Shown here in pieces: positions 24,342 through 32,919 of a stretch of DNA of 53,582 nucleotides. The notes under the pieces are model-generated. The model was not told where the DNA came from. It worked only from the letters and a program-made list of their open reading frames with translations, and ran no database searches. The translations under genes and the position numbers were made by a program. The DNA comes from Profundicola sp964553105. GTDB lineage: Bacteria > Bacteroidota > Bacteroidia > Flavobacteriales > Weeksellaceae. Numbering within the stretch: position 1 is the stretch's first letter; each line of letters begins with the position of its first letter. The stretch spans positions 1 to 53,582 of the forward strand of contig CAZKJO010000009.1 of assembly GCA_964553105.1 (NCBI GenBank), read 5' to 3'.

Positions 24342-25046
24342 ATGTCTAACAATCTGTCTAATAAAATCATAGAATTCAATCAGAACCTTACTTATAATGG
24401 TGAGTTACCACATGGTTTTAAGGTGATGAATCCATTTCTAGATTTGCCTGAAACCATGGAGGTGATGCAAGAATTCTATAAAAAGTTCTACAATGATAAT
24501 AAAAAGAGAAGGTTCATCATCGGTATCAACCCAAGTAGAAAAGGAGCAGGTATAACTGGCGTGCCATTTACCGACACCAAAAGATTAGAAAAGCATTGTG
24601 GGATTAAAATGGAAAGCATACGAACGCACGAAGTTTCTTCAGTTTTCTTATACGATGTAATACAAGCTTATGGAGGTCCAACAAAGTTTTATCAGGATTT
24701 CTATATCAATTCGCCATTTCCACTAGCTATCACTCAAAAAGCAAAAAATGGAAATTGGTTGAATGCTAATTACTACGATTACAAGGAATTGTTTGACATG
24801 ACCAAGGACTTTATGATAGAATCTTTAAAACAACATATATCTTTAGGCTTAGATACTTCAGAAGTTTATATTTTAGGGAAAAAGAATGCGAAATTCATAG
24901 AAAAATTAAATCGAGAAGAGAAACTTTTTGATAGAATGGTGGTTTTGGATCATCCTCGCTTTATTCAGCAGTATAAGTATAAAGAACGCGAACTTTATAT
25001 CGATCAGTATATTCGTGCCTTGACGGGATTTTCAGAAGCGGAATAA
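24342..25046 (+). CDS. SMUG2-type uracil-DNA glycosylase family protein
   Basis: This 234-residue protein resembles the SMUG2 branch of the uracil-DNA glycosylase superfamily, base-excision enzymes that remove uracil or related lesions. Visible motifs are RRFIIGINPSRKGAGITGVPFTD (shown here from several adjoining blocks), where GINPS is the active-site loop, and VVLDHPRFI, the C-terminal His-containing loop (HPR). An ATG 84 nt upstream is in frame but lies before and within the scoB terminator, so I chose 24342 (MSNNLSNKIIEFNQ). It converges on yifB with 12 nt between stops. The substrate is inferred from family only. Confidence 0.8.
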   Translation: MSNNLSNKIIEFNQNLTYNGELPHGFKVMNPFLDLPETMEVMQEFYKKFYNDNKKRRFIIGINPSRKGAGITGVPFTDTKRLEKHCGIKMESIRTHEVSSVFLYDVIQAYGGPTKFYQDFYINSPFPLAITQKAKNGNWLNANYYDYKELFDMTKDFMIESLKQHISLGLDTSEVYILGKKNAKFIEKLNREEKLFDRMVVLDHPRFIQQYKYKERELYIDQYIRALTGFSEAE

Positions 25047-25058
25047 ATTTAGGAGCAT

Positions 25059-26594
25059 TTAAATCCACTTGTCTTTATCTAAACTTCTATATTGTATAGC
25101 CTCAGCTAAATGATAAGATTTCAATACATCTGAATTTTCTAAATCTGCAATGGTTCTTGCAACCCGCAGAATTCTATCATAAGCTCTTGCCGAAAGATGA
25201 AGCTTGTCCATCGCTTTTTTAATTAAATCTTGTGAGGCTTCATCTAATTGACAATAAGCATCTAATTCTTTAGGACCCATTTGTGCATTATAATGTACAT
25301 GCTCTAGATCATGGTATCGATCTGTTTGAATACGTCGTGCAGCTTCCACTCTGGTTCGTATTAGCTCACTTTTTTCACCATTTCGCTCAGAAGATAATTC
25401 CTCAAAAGGCACAGGTGTAACTTCTATATGTAAATCTATGCGATCGAGTAATGGTCCCGAAATTTTGTTTAAATATCGCTGCATCTCCATGGCTGATGAG
25501 GTATTCTGTGGATCATCTGGAAAATATCCGCTCGGACTAGGGTTCATGGAAGCTACCAACATAAAGCTCGCGGGATAAGTCACTGTAAACTTAGCTCTAG
25601 AAATCGTGACCTCTCTGTCTTCTAGCGGCTGTCTCATTACTTCTAAAACACTTCTCTGAAATTCAGGTAATTCATCTAAGAACAAAACACCATTATGTGC
25701 CAAAGAAATTTCTCCAGGTTGCGGATAACTTCCGCCACCAACCAAGGCAACATCTGAAATCGTATGATGAGGCGATGCAAATGGCCGTGAAGTCATTAAT
25801 GATGAATTTTTATTTAATTTTCCAGCTACCGAATGAATCTTTGTAGTTTCTAATGCTTCTTGTAGACTCAAAGGCGGTAAGATTGAAGGGATTCTTTTCG
25901 CTAGCATCGTTTTACCACTACCGGGAGGTCCAATCAATAAAATATTATGACCTCCTGCTGCAGCTATTTCCATAGCACGTTTTACATTTTCTTGACCTTT
26001 AACATCGGCAAAATCAAAAGGAAAATTAGCCAAATTGTCATAAAATTCTTTTCGCGTATCTACAATGGTTTCCTCTAACGCGATTGATTTATCAAAGAAA
26101 TCAACAACTTCCCTAATGTTATCAACACCATAAACTTTAAGATTATCAACCACAGCAGCTTCCTTAGCATTTGCTTTAGGTAAAATAAAACCTTTAAAAC
26201 CTTCTGTTCTGGCTTGAATAGCTATAGGTAAAACCCCTTTTATTGGATTTAAAGTTCCATCCAGCGAAAGTTCACCCATTATAATATAATCAGAAATATT
26301 GTCCGCTCGAATTTGCTCCGAAGCTGCTAAAATTCCCATGGCAATGGTTAAATCATAGGCAGAACCTTCTTTACGCATATCTGCCGGAGCCATATTAATT
26401 GTAATTTTTTTCTTGGGGACTTTGTAATCAATATTAGCTAAGGCAGCATTAATCCTATGCGCACTTTCTCTTACCGCGTTGTCGGGTAGGCCCACCAAAA
26501 AATAACCAACACCTTTACTTCCGATATTCACTTCAACCGTTATGGTGGTGGCATTTATTCCAAAAAGAGTACTTCCGTAAGTTTTTACCAACAT
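25059..26594 (-). CDS. YifB/ComM-family Mg-chelatase-like AAA+ ATPase
   Basis: This 511-residue protein has an N-terminal Lon-protease-like ChlI domain (about 1-165, from MLVKTYGSTLFGINATTITV), an AAA+ core with Walker A GPPGSGKTMLAKR, Walker B LFLDELPEF and sensor region VASMNPSPSGYFP, and a C-terminal Mg-chelatase domain with LSARAYDRILRVARTIADL. Members include ComM, a helicase acting in branch migration during natural transformation. In this phylum it is a common housekeeping gene and its exact role is not known. The 233-nt divergent gap to cdd holds two inverted repeats. Confidence 0.93.
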   Translation of the reverse strand: MLVKTYGSTLFGINATTITVEVNIGSKGVGYFLVGLPDNAVRESAHRINAALANIDYKVPKKKITINMAPADMRKEGSAYDLTIAMGILAASEQIRADNISDYIIMGELSLDGTLNPIKGVLPIAIQARTEGFKGFILPKANAKEAAVVDNLKVYGVDNIREVVDFFDKSIALEETIVDTRKEFYDNLANFPFDFADVKGQENVKRAMEIAAAGGHNILLIGPPGSGKTMLAKRIPSILPPLSLQEALETTKIHSVAGKLNKNSSLMTSRPFASPHHTISDVALVGGGSYPQPGEISLAHNGVLFLDELPEFQRSVLEVMRQPLEDREVTISRAKFTVTYPASFMLVASMNPSPSGYFPDDPQNTSSAMEMQRYLNKISGPLLDRIDLHIEVTPVPFEELSSERNGEKSELIRTRVEAARRIQTDRYHDLEHVHYNAQMGPKELDAYCQLDEASQDLIKKAMDKLHLSARAYDRILRVARTIADLENSDVLKSYHLAEAIQYRSLDKDKWI

Positions 26595-26692
26595 ATTAGC
26601 TAATTTCTCCTATAAAAATAGAAATTTTATCGTTAACAGAGTAGTAAATCCATAAATATAAGCTTCAATTGCATTCATAAAGACTATTTTAG

Positions 26693-26711
26693 TATTCTTA
26701 AACTAAGAATA
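26693..26711. repeat. 19-bp palindrome in the yifB/cdd divergent region
   Basis: TATTCTTA (26693-26700) and TAAGAATA (26704-26711) are perfect inverted arms with a 3-nt centre. It may be an operator or a short hairpin; no T-run follows. Confidence 0.45.
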
Positions 26712-26758
26712 ATGAAAACTGCTTGTGGTATAATCTACATTTAGCTAAATTGCATTTC

Positions 26759-26808
26759 CTAAGCATTCACTTTTCGTAACATATTATTATAAAAAAAGTG
26801 TAGCTTAG
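26759..26808 (+). promoter_or_regulatory. Stem-loop in the cdd leader
   Basis: CTAAGC (26759-26764) pairs with GCTTAG (26803-26808) and CACTTTT (26768-26774) with AAAAGTG (26794-26800), giving 13 pairs around a 3x2 internal loop and a 19-nt loop. It ends 19 nt before the cdd ATG, where it could affect translation initiation. It is not a terminator: no U-run follows. Confidence 0.45.
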
Positions 26809-26827
26809 TTTAGATTTACAGAAAGTT

Positions 26828-27310
26828 ATGACAAAGAAGAAAGTAAGTTTTGAATATGAAGAAATAACTTCAATAGAAGCCTGTGACGAAAACATTCAAT
26901 CATTATATAAAGAGGCACAAAAAGCAAAAGTAAAAGCTTATGCCCCCTATTCTAATTTTAAGGTAGGTGCTGCTTTATTATTAGAAAATGGAAAGATTTT
27001 TACGGGGAATAATCAAGAAAATGCAGCTTATCCATCTGGTTTATGTGCCGAGCGTGTAGCAATTTTCTCTGCCAAGTCTATCTATCCCGATCAAGCTATT
27101 AAATCATTGGTGATTGTTACCAGTGCTAAAAATGTTCAAGCACCAGTTTCACCATGTGGCAGCTGTCGTCAAGTTCTCTTGGAATATGAATTTGCGCAGA
27201 AAGAAGCATTTGATATTTATTTACAAACCCGCGGAAACCGTATAATACGCGTTCCGGCTGCAAAATATCTTCTGCCATTCAGTTTTCACTCAGATATGCT
27301 CAACGGATAG
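26828..27310 (+). CDS. cdd: Cytidine deaminase
   Basis: This enzyme deaminates cytidine and deoxycytidine to uridine forms in pyrimidine salvage. The 160 residues include the substrate loop APYSNFKVGAALL, the zinc and catalytic motif YPSGLCAERVAIF (Cys and Glu), and the second zinc motif SPCGSCRQVLLE. It belongs to the tetrameric small form. It is divergent from yifB and preceded by a stem-loop at 26759-26808; pdhA follows 82 nt later with its own promoter. Confidence 0.95.
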   Translation: MTKKKVSFEYEEITSIEACDENIQSLYKEAQKAKVKAYAPYSNFKVGAALLLENGKIFTGNNQENAAYPSGLCAERVAIFSAKSIYPDQAIKSLVIVTSAKNVQAPVSPCGSCRQVLLEYEFAQKEAFDIYLQTRGNRIIRVPAAKYLLPFSFHSDMLNG

Positions 27311-27319
27311 TATAAAGAA

Positions 27320-27351
27320 TTTGTCCGTTTAACACATATCTCGTAATTTTG
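27320..27351 (+). promoter_or_regulatory. pdhA promoter
   Basis: TTTG (27320-27323), a 20-nt spacer and a perfect TAATTTTG (27344-27351) followed by C; about 35 nt of leader before the pdhA ATG. Confidence 0.7.
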
Positions 27352-27392
27352 CTGTTCTATATAATTCCGCAAGGAAATCTTGAGTTCACAAT

Positions 27393-28388
27393 ATGAAAGA
27401 AATTACCAAAGAAACCTATTTAAAATGGTTTGAAGAAATGTCTTTTTGGAGACGTTTTGAAGATACTTGTAGATCGATGTATTTAAAACAAAAAATACGT
27501 GGATTCTTACATCTATATAACGGTCAAGAAGCTTTGCCTGCTGGTCTAGCGCATGCCATGGATATGACCCAAGATAATATGATTACGGCTTATCGCTGTC
27601 ACGTATTGCCGATGGCTATGGGAGTTGATCCTAAACGTATTATGGCTGAGTTCTTCGGAAAAGTTGACGGGACATCTCACGGTATGGGAGGATCTATGCA
27701 CGTTTTCAGTAAAGAGCACCGTTTCTATGGTGGTCACGGAATCGTGGGTGGGCAAATTCCATTGGGAGCAGGAATTGCTTTCGCTGATAAATACCATGAT
27801 AGAAAAGCAGTTACCATTTGTTTAATGGGAGACGGAGCGGTGCGTCAAGGTGCTTTACACGAAACATTCAACATGGCTATGAACTGGAAACTTCCCGTAG
27901 TTTTCATTTGTGAAAACAATAACTATGCGATGGGAACTTCAGTACAGCGTACGGCTAACCATGAAGATATTTATAAATTAGGTTTAGGATATGAAATGCC
28001 TTCTGCACCAGTAGATGGAATGAATCCTGTTAAGGTAGCTGAAGCGGCTTATGAAGCTATCGAAAGAGCAAGACGCGGAGACGGACCAACATTCTTAGAT
28101 ATTAAAACCTATCGTTTTAGAGGTCACTCTATGTCAGATGCTGAGCCTTATAGAACAAAAGATGAAGTAAATCATTTCAAAGAAGATGATCCAATCGGAA
28201 TGGTTGAGAGAAAAATCTTGGAAAATGGTTGGGCTACCGAAGAGCAATTAGACGAGGTAATGGCTAATGTGATTGAGAAAGTTAAAGAATGTGTTGAATT
28301 TGCAGAAAACTCTCCTTATCCAGAGGCAGAGCAAATGTATTCAACGGTATACGAACAAGAAGATTATCCTTTTTTAGATAAAATATAA
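27393..28388 (+). CDS. pdhA: Pyruvate dehydrogenase E1 component, alpha subunit
   Basis: This thiamine-diphosphate-dependent subunit decarboxylates pyruvate and passes the acetyl group to lipoyl-E2. It has 331 residues, with GHGIVGGQIPLGAGIAFADK, the ThDP-binding GDGAVRQGALHETFNMA...NN motif, and the phosphorylation-loop region YRFRGHSMSDAEPYR. It precedes the E2 gene by 12 nt. The beta subunit and E3 are not in this window, so E1-beta must be encoded elsewhere, which is common in this class. Confidence 0.95.
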   Translation: MKEITKETYLKWFEEMSFWRRFEDTCRSMYLKQKIRGFLHLYNGQEALPAGLAHAMDMTQDNMITAYRCHVLPMAMGVDPKRIMAEFFGKVDGTSHGMGGSMHVFSKEHRFYGGHGIVGGQIPLGAGIAFADKYHDRKAVTICLMGDGAVRQGALHETFNMAMNWKLPVVFICENNNYAMGTSVQRTANHEDIYKLGLGYEMPSAPVDGMNPVKVAEAAYEAIERARRGDGPTFLDIKTYRFRGHSMSDAEPYRTKDEVNHFKEDDPIGMVERKILENGWATEEQLDEVMANVIEKVKECVEFAENSPYPEAEQMYSTVYEQEDYPFLDKI

Positions 28389-28400
28389 ATTAAGAAACAA

Positions 28401-30053
28401 ATGGCTGAAGTGATTAAAATGCCTCGATTGAGTGATACAATGGAGGATGGAAAGATAGAAGTATGGCACAAGAAAGTAGGCGATAAAGTTGCTTATGGAG
28501 ATATTTTGGCCGAAATCGAAACCGATAAGGCAGTTCAGGAATTTGAATCTGATGTCGATGGGGTTTTGCTATATATTGGTGTAGAAGAAGGTCAGGCTGT
28601 ACCCGTAGAAAGCCTAATGGCGATTATTGGTGAAGAAGGCGAAGATATTTCTGCTTTAATTGAAGGTGAAGGCTCATCTGATAAAGATGAGAAAGTAGAA
28701 GAGTCTAAAGAGGAAAAAGCAGCCAATCATGAAGAGGAAGAAGTTGATGATGCATCAAGCGAAGAAGCATCAAACGAAATTCCTGAGGATTTACATGTTG
28801 TTACAATGCCAAGACTAAGTGACACCATGGAGACTGGTAAAGTTGTTTCATGGTTCAAGAAAGTTGGAGACAAAGTAAGTTTTGGTGATATCTTAGCCGA
28901 AATTGAAACGGATAAAGCGGTTCAAGAATTTGAAATCGATGTCGATGGTACTTTATTGAAAATCGGAATCGAAGAAGGTGATGAAGCTCCTGTAGATAGT
29001 TTATTGGCCATTATTGGACCTGAGGGAACAGATGTTTCTAATGTTTCTGTAGGTGGTAAAAAACCTGCTGAGAAAAAAGAATCAAAAAAGGATGATGCTA
29101 AGAAAGAAGAGGTAAAAGAATCTAAAGAAGAATCTTCAGCTAAAACAGAAGAGACTTCTAAAGAAAAAGCTAATGATTCGGGTAGATTATTCATTTCCCC
29201 ATTAGCTAAAAAATTGGCGGAGGACAAAGGATATGATATTAACCAAATCAAAGGTTCAGGAGATAATGGTCGTATTATTAAGCGTGATGTAGAGAATTTC
29301 CAACCTCAAACTGCAGCTAAACCAGTTAAGAGCGAATCGGCTGCGCCGGTAGCTGCTATGGCAATTCCTGCTGCAGAAGATAAGCGTGTAGAAAATTCTA
29401 ATATGCGTAAAACAATCGCTAAACGTTTATCTCAAAGTAAATATACAGCTCCACATTACTATCTAAATATCGAAGTTGATATGGAGAATGTAATGGCAGC
29501 AAGAAAGCAAATTAATGCATTACCAGATACTAAAATATCTTTCAATGATATTGTAGTTAAAGCGGTAGCAATGGCTTTAAGAAAGCATCCACAAGTGAAT
29601 TCAACTTGGAATGATGATGCTATGATTTTACATGGGGATATCAACATTGGTGTTGCAGTAGCAGTTCCAGATGGTCTAATGGTTCCTGTAGTTAAGAATA
29701 CAGATTTTAAATCATTGTCACAAATTAACGCTGAGGTTAAGGACTTAGCAACACGCGCAAGAGATAAGAAAATTAAGGCAGACGAAATGGAAGGAAGTAC
29801 TTTCACTGTGTCTAACTTAGGAGCTTATGGTATTGAGTCGTTTACATCGATTATCAACCAACCAAACTCTTGTATCTTATCTGTAGGTGCTATTGTAGAG
29901 AAACCAGTGGTTAAAAATGGTCAGATAGTAGTCGGAAACACCATGATGCTTTCATTAGCATGTGACCACAGAACAGTAGATGGAGCAACAGGAAGTTTAT
30001 TCTTACAAACGCTTCAGCAGTATTTAGAAACTCCTATGGCGATGTTTCTTTAA
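28401..30053 (+). CDS. Dihydrolipoamide acetyltransferase (pyruvate dehydrogenase E2)
   Basis: This is the core of the pyruvate dehydrogenase complex. The 550 residues have two lipoyl domains (about 1-80 and 133-210), each with the ETDKAVQEFE lipoyl-Lys motif, joined by long charged linkers rich in Lys, Glu and Ser. A peripheral-subunit-binding domain (ISPLAKKLAEDKGYDINQIK, then GSGDNGRI) and the catalytic domain follow, with the active-site ACDHRTVDGATGS. It is co-transcribed with pdhA and ends at a terminator (30093-30122). Confidence 0.95.
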   Translation: MAEVIKMPRLSDTMEDGKIEVWHKKVGDKVAYGDILAEIETDKAVQEFESDVDGVLLYIGVEEGQAVPVESLMAIIGEEGEDISALIEGEGSSDKDEKVEESKEEKAANHEEEEVDDASSEEASNEIPEDLHVVTMPRLSDTMETGKVVSWFKKVGDKVSFGDILAEIETDKAVQEFEIDVDGTLLKIGIEEGDEAPVDSLLAIIGPEGTDVSNVSVGGKKPAEKKESKKDDAKKEEVKESKEESSAKTEETSKEKANDSGRLFISPLAKKLAEDKGYDINQIKGSGDNGRIIKRDVENFQPQTAAKPVKSESAAPVAAMAIPAAEDKRVENSNMRKTIAKRLSQSKYTAPHYYLNIEVDMENVMAARKQINALPDTKISFNDIVVKAVAMALRKHPQVNSTWNDDAMILHGDINIGVAVAVPDGLMVPVVKNTDFKSLSQINAEVKDLATRARDKKIKADEMEGSTFTVSNLGAYGIESFTSIINQPNSCILSVGAIVEKPVVKNGQIVVGNTMMLSLACDHRTVDGATGSLFLQTLQQYLETPMAMFL

Positions 30054-30085
30054 TTAAAATTTAGAAATAAATAATTTTAAAGATA

Positions 30086-30122
30086 TAAAGGTAAAGACAC
30101 GTTTATCGTGTCTTTCCTTTTT
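30086..30122 (+). terminator. Terminator of the pdhA-E2 operon
   Basis: AAAGACACG (30093-30101) pairs perfectly with CGTGTCTTT (30107-30115), extended by AAAGG/CCTTT outside it, then a T-run. It overlaps a GTG that would extend the next gene, so that start is rejected. Confidence 0.85.
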
Positions 30123-30134
30123 AAAAGAATTTTT

Positions 30135-30467
30135 ATGATTCCATATTTTGATAATATGAGCGACGAAAAATTAATTCGTCAATTCAAGTGGGCATGCATA
30201 GCCGAAGGAATCACTTGTATTTTGTTGTACCTGATTGCTATGCCATTAAAATATCAATTTGATAATGTATTGTTAATGCCTCCAGTTGGTGCGCTTCACG
30301 GTATTGCATTTATCTGGTATATGGGCATGTTATACTATGTTCGCAAGCCCCTAAAATGGGATGATGAGGATTTAGTGATTGCCGGAATTGCAGGTTTCTT
30401 CCCTTTCCTAACCTTTTGGGTAGAGAAAAAATTAATAAACACAGATTCAACCAATTCTGCTGAATAA
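30135..30467 (+). CDS. DUF3817 family integral membrane protein
   Basis: This 110-residue inner-membrane protein has three hydrophobic segments (around AEGITCILLYLIAMPLKY, VGALHGIAFIWYMGMLYYV and IAGIAGFFPFLTFWVEKK). The layout and the E-G-x-T and LHG residues are those of DUF3817. The function is unknown. I start at the ATG at 30135 (MIPYFDNMSDEK); an upstream GTG lies within a terminator, and the ATG at 30156 is a further possibility. It lies 82 nt after the E2 stop and converges on pabC. Confidence 0.8.
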   Translation: MIPYFDNMSDEKLIRQFKWACIAEGITCILLYLIAMPLKYQFDNVLLMPPVGALHGIAFIWYMGMLYYVRKPLKWDDEDLVIAGIAGFFPFLTFWVEKKLINTDSTNSAE

Positions 30468-30543
30468 GGTGTAATTCCTATTTGATTTTTTTATAACTAA
30501 ATTCTTAAAATTCAATTTATTAAGGATGGCTATTAACTTGCGC

Positions 30544-31113
30544 TTAAAGAGTTAAAATGTTTTCATTTAAATCATTCAAAGCATTTATGAATGATATTTT
30601 CTCATATTTAGCTAAATCATTAATTCGAATAGGAGTCTCAATGAGTTTGTTTTCAGTTAACAATCTTTGTCGTGTAGTTCCATTTAATAGATAGGAGCTA
30701 GGAGTAAACCAATCCTTGCCGTCATAAAAAGCAAGATTGGAGTAGGAGGAATCTAATATGTTCGTTTTATTCGTGAAGATTACTTCATCTGCTGTCGAAT
30801 TTTCTTTTAGCTCATTAATTTTCTGACGATTTTCATATTTATAATTATAGTCAAAATCAATTTCAACCAATTCAAATGAGTTAATTTTCTGAAGTGAATA
30901 TTCTTGAAACTCTATCGAATAAACTTTATCATTGTATACAATTCTAATTTTATAAAATCCATCGGTAGGAATATCCTGTATTAAGTCGTTTAAAATTAAT
31001 ATAGGTGAATTGGGAAAAAAGGCTTCAAAGGTTTTATTAACCCGTTTTTGATGCCATTCTAAATGAAAGACTTTAGCATTTTTTAATTTAATGGATTCAA
31101 TGAACTGGCACAT
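30544..31113 (-). CDS. pabC: Aminotransferase class IV (aminodeoxychorismate lyase-like)
   Basis: This PLP enzyme of fold type IV, about 189 residues from MCQFIESIKLKNAK, probably releases pyruvate from aminodeoxychorismate to give p-aminobenzoate for folate. Characteristic parts are FHLEWHQKRVNKT, ADEVIFTNKTNILDSSYSNL (family form of the T/E-N-ILDSS region) and LLNGTTRQRLL. It is shorter than canonical class IV enzymes (about 270) but typical of the compact version paired with PabB in this phylum. I prefer the ATG at 31113 over that at 31143, because it aligns with family starts and reduces overlap with pabB to 17 nt. Confidence 0.82.
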   Translation of the reverse strand: MCQFIESIKLKNAKVFHLEWHQKRVNKTFEAFFPNSPILILNDLIQDIPTDGFYKIRIVYNDKVYSIEFQEYSLQKINSFELVEIDFDYNYKYENRQKINELKENSTADEVIFTNKTNILDSSYSNLAFYDGKDWFTPSSYLLNGTTRQRLLTENKLIETPIRINDLAKYEKISFINALNDLNENILTL

Positions 31114-32059
31114 AAATCTTTTGTTTAAGTTCAGCGTACTCATCCTCTAACTTGCTCATGGCTGTAATTCCACCACCACTTTTGTAAAGCATTCCATTTT
31201 TTGTGTTTTCAATAAATCGAATTAAGACGCAAGAATCTAGATTTTCTCCGTCAAAAGCGCCTGCAATACCTGTATAATACTTGCGATTATAATTTTCTGC
31301 TTCAGAAATTATTTCTAAGGTTTTATTCTTAGGAGCTCCCGAAATCGAGCCAGCAGGAAGGAGCTCTTTCATGATGTTCCCAAGCTTATTTTGCCAATTT
31401 CCGCTTAATTCCCCCGAAATTTCTGAACTCATTTGGAGAATTTTTCCATTTTGGGTTTTGAGTTCATCTAAATACATGAACTTATCCACCTTCACCTTTT
31501 TAGCAACTTTGCTTAAATCGTTTCTCAATAAATCGACAATGGTATGATGCTCAGCTTTCTCTTTGATGTTGTTTAATAATTTCTCAGCTGCATTCGGTAT
31601 ACTCGCATCAATGGTTCCCTTCATTGGAAAAGTAGAGATACGATTTTGTTGAATTTGAACAAAGGTCTCTGGCGAAAAGCAAAGCCAATCTTTTTTGAAT
31701 TTAATTTTATACTTTGCTTGAACCTGATGATAAATTTCTTCTAAATCTAGGTTTAAAGAAATTGGCGTAGCAAAAGTTAAATTAATTAAATAAGTATCAC
31801 CGCGCTGCAAATGATATTGAACCAAATCAAAAGCTTTTTTGTAATCAACTAATTTGGGATAATTTGCTTCGAGTTGAATTTCATTTTGGGAAGCAGAAGA
31901 AGTTGAATTTTTAAATTGAGGAAAATCCAACCAAATATTGTTTTCCGCTAGGTCCTCCAAAGGAAATATTTCAGCATTTTCACCCAAAAAATCTATAAAG
32001 AACCCGCACGGAATTTTTTGTTTTCCATATGAATTCAGTTTTTCTACCCAATCTGCCAT
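31097..32059 (-). CDS. pabB: Aminodeoxychorismate synthase component I
   Basis: This chorismate-utilising enzyme makes 4-amino-4-deoxychorismate for p-aminobenzoate and folate. At 320 residues it is a short form lacking most of the N-terminal subdomain. Motifs are YLINLTFATPI, FSPETFVQ, FPMKGTIDAS (the Lys in P-KGT marks PabB rather than anthranilate synthase, which has PIAGT), HTIVDLLRNDLSKVAK, LLPAGSISGAPKNKTLEII and YTGIAGAF. It begins directly after the OsmC stop (TAAATG) and overlaps pabC, so the three are probably one operon. Confidence 0.92.
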   Translation of the reverse strand: MADWVEKLNSYGKQKIPCGFFIDFLGENAEIFPLEDLAENNIWLDFPQFKNSTSSASQNEIQLEANYPKLVDYKKAFDLVQYHLQRGDTYLINLTFATPISLNLDLEEIYHQVQAKYKIKFKKDWLCFSPETFVQIQQNRISTFPMKGTIDASIPNAAEKLLNNIKEKAEHHTIVDLLRNDLSKVAKKVKVDKFMYLDELKTQNGKILQMSSEISGELSGNWQNKLGNIMKELLPAGSISGAPKNKTLEIISEAENYNRKYYTGIAGAFDGENLDSCVLIRFIENTKNGMLYKSGGGITAMSKLEDEYAELKQKIYVPVH

Positions 32060-32455
32060 TTATTCGTGAATAACTGGAGTTGCTTGCTGCAAGGTTTTAG
32101 AAACAGGACATTTGGTGGCAATCAAATCCAACCTTTTCATCTGTTCTTCGGTTAAGTTGGCTGCATTAGCATAATTTACTTTCTGATAAATCTCTTTCTG
32201 ACGATGCTCGTTTTCAGCTGCATAAACTTCTACTTTTATTTCACCCGTTTCCCATTTTTTGCGTGCTGCATACATTCTAAGGGTGATGGCCACACAGGCT
32301 GCCAAGGCTCCATACAAGGTTTCCATCGGGGTTGGACCTGTATCTGTTCCGCCCTTGTCTGCTGGCTCGTCCATGTTCCACGAAAAATCTCTGGCTTTGG
32401 CAACGCCTGCAAATCCTTCTTTTGGTAATTCAAAAGTAACTTTATTGTCTGACAT
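32060..32455 (-). CDS. OsmC/Ohr family protein
   Basis: This 131-residue member of the OsmC superfamily of thiol-dependent peroxidases has GPTPMETLYGALAACVAITLR, with the first active-site Cys, and ATKCPVSKTL, with the second, plus the catalytic-pocket Glu region. Such proteins reduce organic hydroperoxides in the cytoplasm. Its stop abuts the pabB ATG. The link to folate genes is positional only. Confidence 0.9.
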   Translation of the reverse strand: MSDNKVTFELPKEGFAGVAKARDFSWNMDEPADKGGTDTGPTPMETLYGALAACVAITLRMYAARKKWETGEIKVEVYAAENEHRQKEIYQKVNYANAANLTEEQMKRLDLIATKCPVSKTLQQATPVIHE

Positions 32456-32539
32456 ATGTTTCTATTTTAGAAACTCGAAAATACAAATTAAGAAGCAGAT
32501 GCCTGTTAACTTTTATATCATAATTAACAATAGTTTCCT

Positions 32540-32572
32540 TTTGATCTAAATCTTTATTTATCCTTAACTTTG
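32540..32572 (+). promoter_or_regulatory. Promoter of the DUF4286 gene
   Basis: TTTG (32540-32543), a 21-nt spacer and a perfect TAACTTTG (32565-32572). The ATG follows 17 nt later, with AGAGAAG in between as a weak purine-rich ribosome site. Confidence 0.65.
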
Positions 32573-32589
32573 AAAATTAAATAGAGAAG

Positions 32590-32916
32590 ATGATTTTATA
32601 TAACGTAACAATAAGCATTGATCAAGTAGCCGAAATTCAATTTGTGGAATGGTTGAGAAACAAACATATTCAAGATGTTTTGGATACTGGATGTTTTAAA
32701 AGTGCTAGGTTAACGCGCTTAACTTCTCATACACAGCCTGATGCTACAAATTATTCCATTCAATATTTAGCCGAAAGTCAACAGGATTTGAATAAATATT
32801 ATAAGGTTCACGCCCCTAGACTTCGAGAAGAAGGACAGAAATTATTTGGCGATAAAATGCAAGGCTTCAGAACTGAATTAGAAGTGTTAGAAGATTTCTT
32901 CCCGAACAGAAGTTAA
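32590..32916 (+). CDS. DUF4286 family protein
   Basis: This 108-residue soluble protein begins MILYNVTISIDQVAEIQFVE, followed by W and L and a TGCFKSARLTRL segment, then SIQYLAESQQDLNKYYKVHA and PRLREEG. This matches the DUF4286 family, ferredoxin-like dimeric proteins resembling EthD/antibiotic-monooxygenase folds. The biochemical role is unknown. It converges on the zinc-ribbon gene with 3 nt between the stops. Confidence 0.82.
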   Translation: MILYNVTISIDQVAEIQFVEWLRNKHIQDVLDTGCFKSARLTRLTSHTQPDATNYSIQYLAESQQDLNKYYKVHAPRLREEGQKLFGDKMQGFRTELEVLEDFFPNRS

Positions 32917-32919
32917 TCA

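Noticed and set aside
31114..31143. 10-residue extension of pabC into pabB
   Set aside because: Family proteins start near MCQFIESIK; the longer start only increases the overlap.
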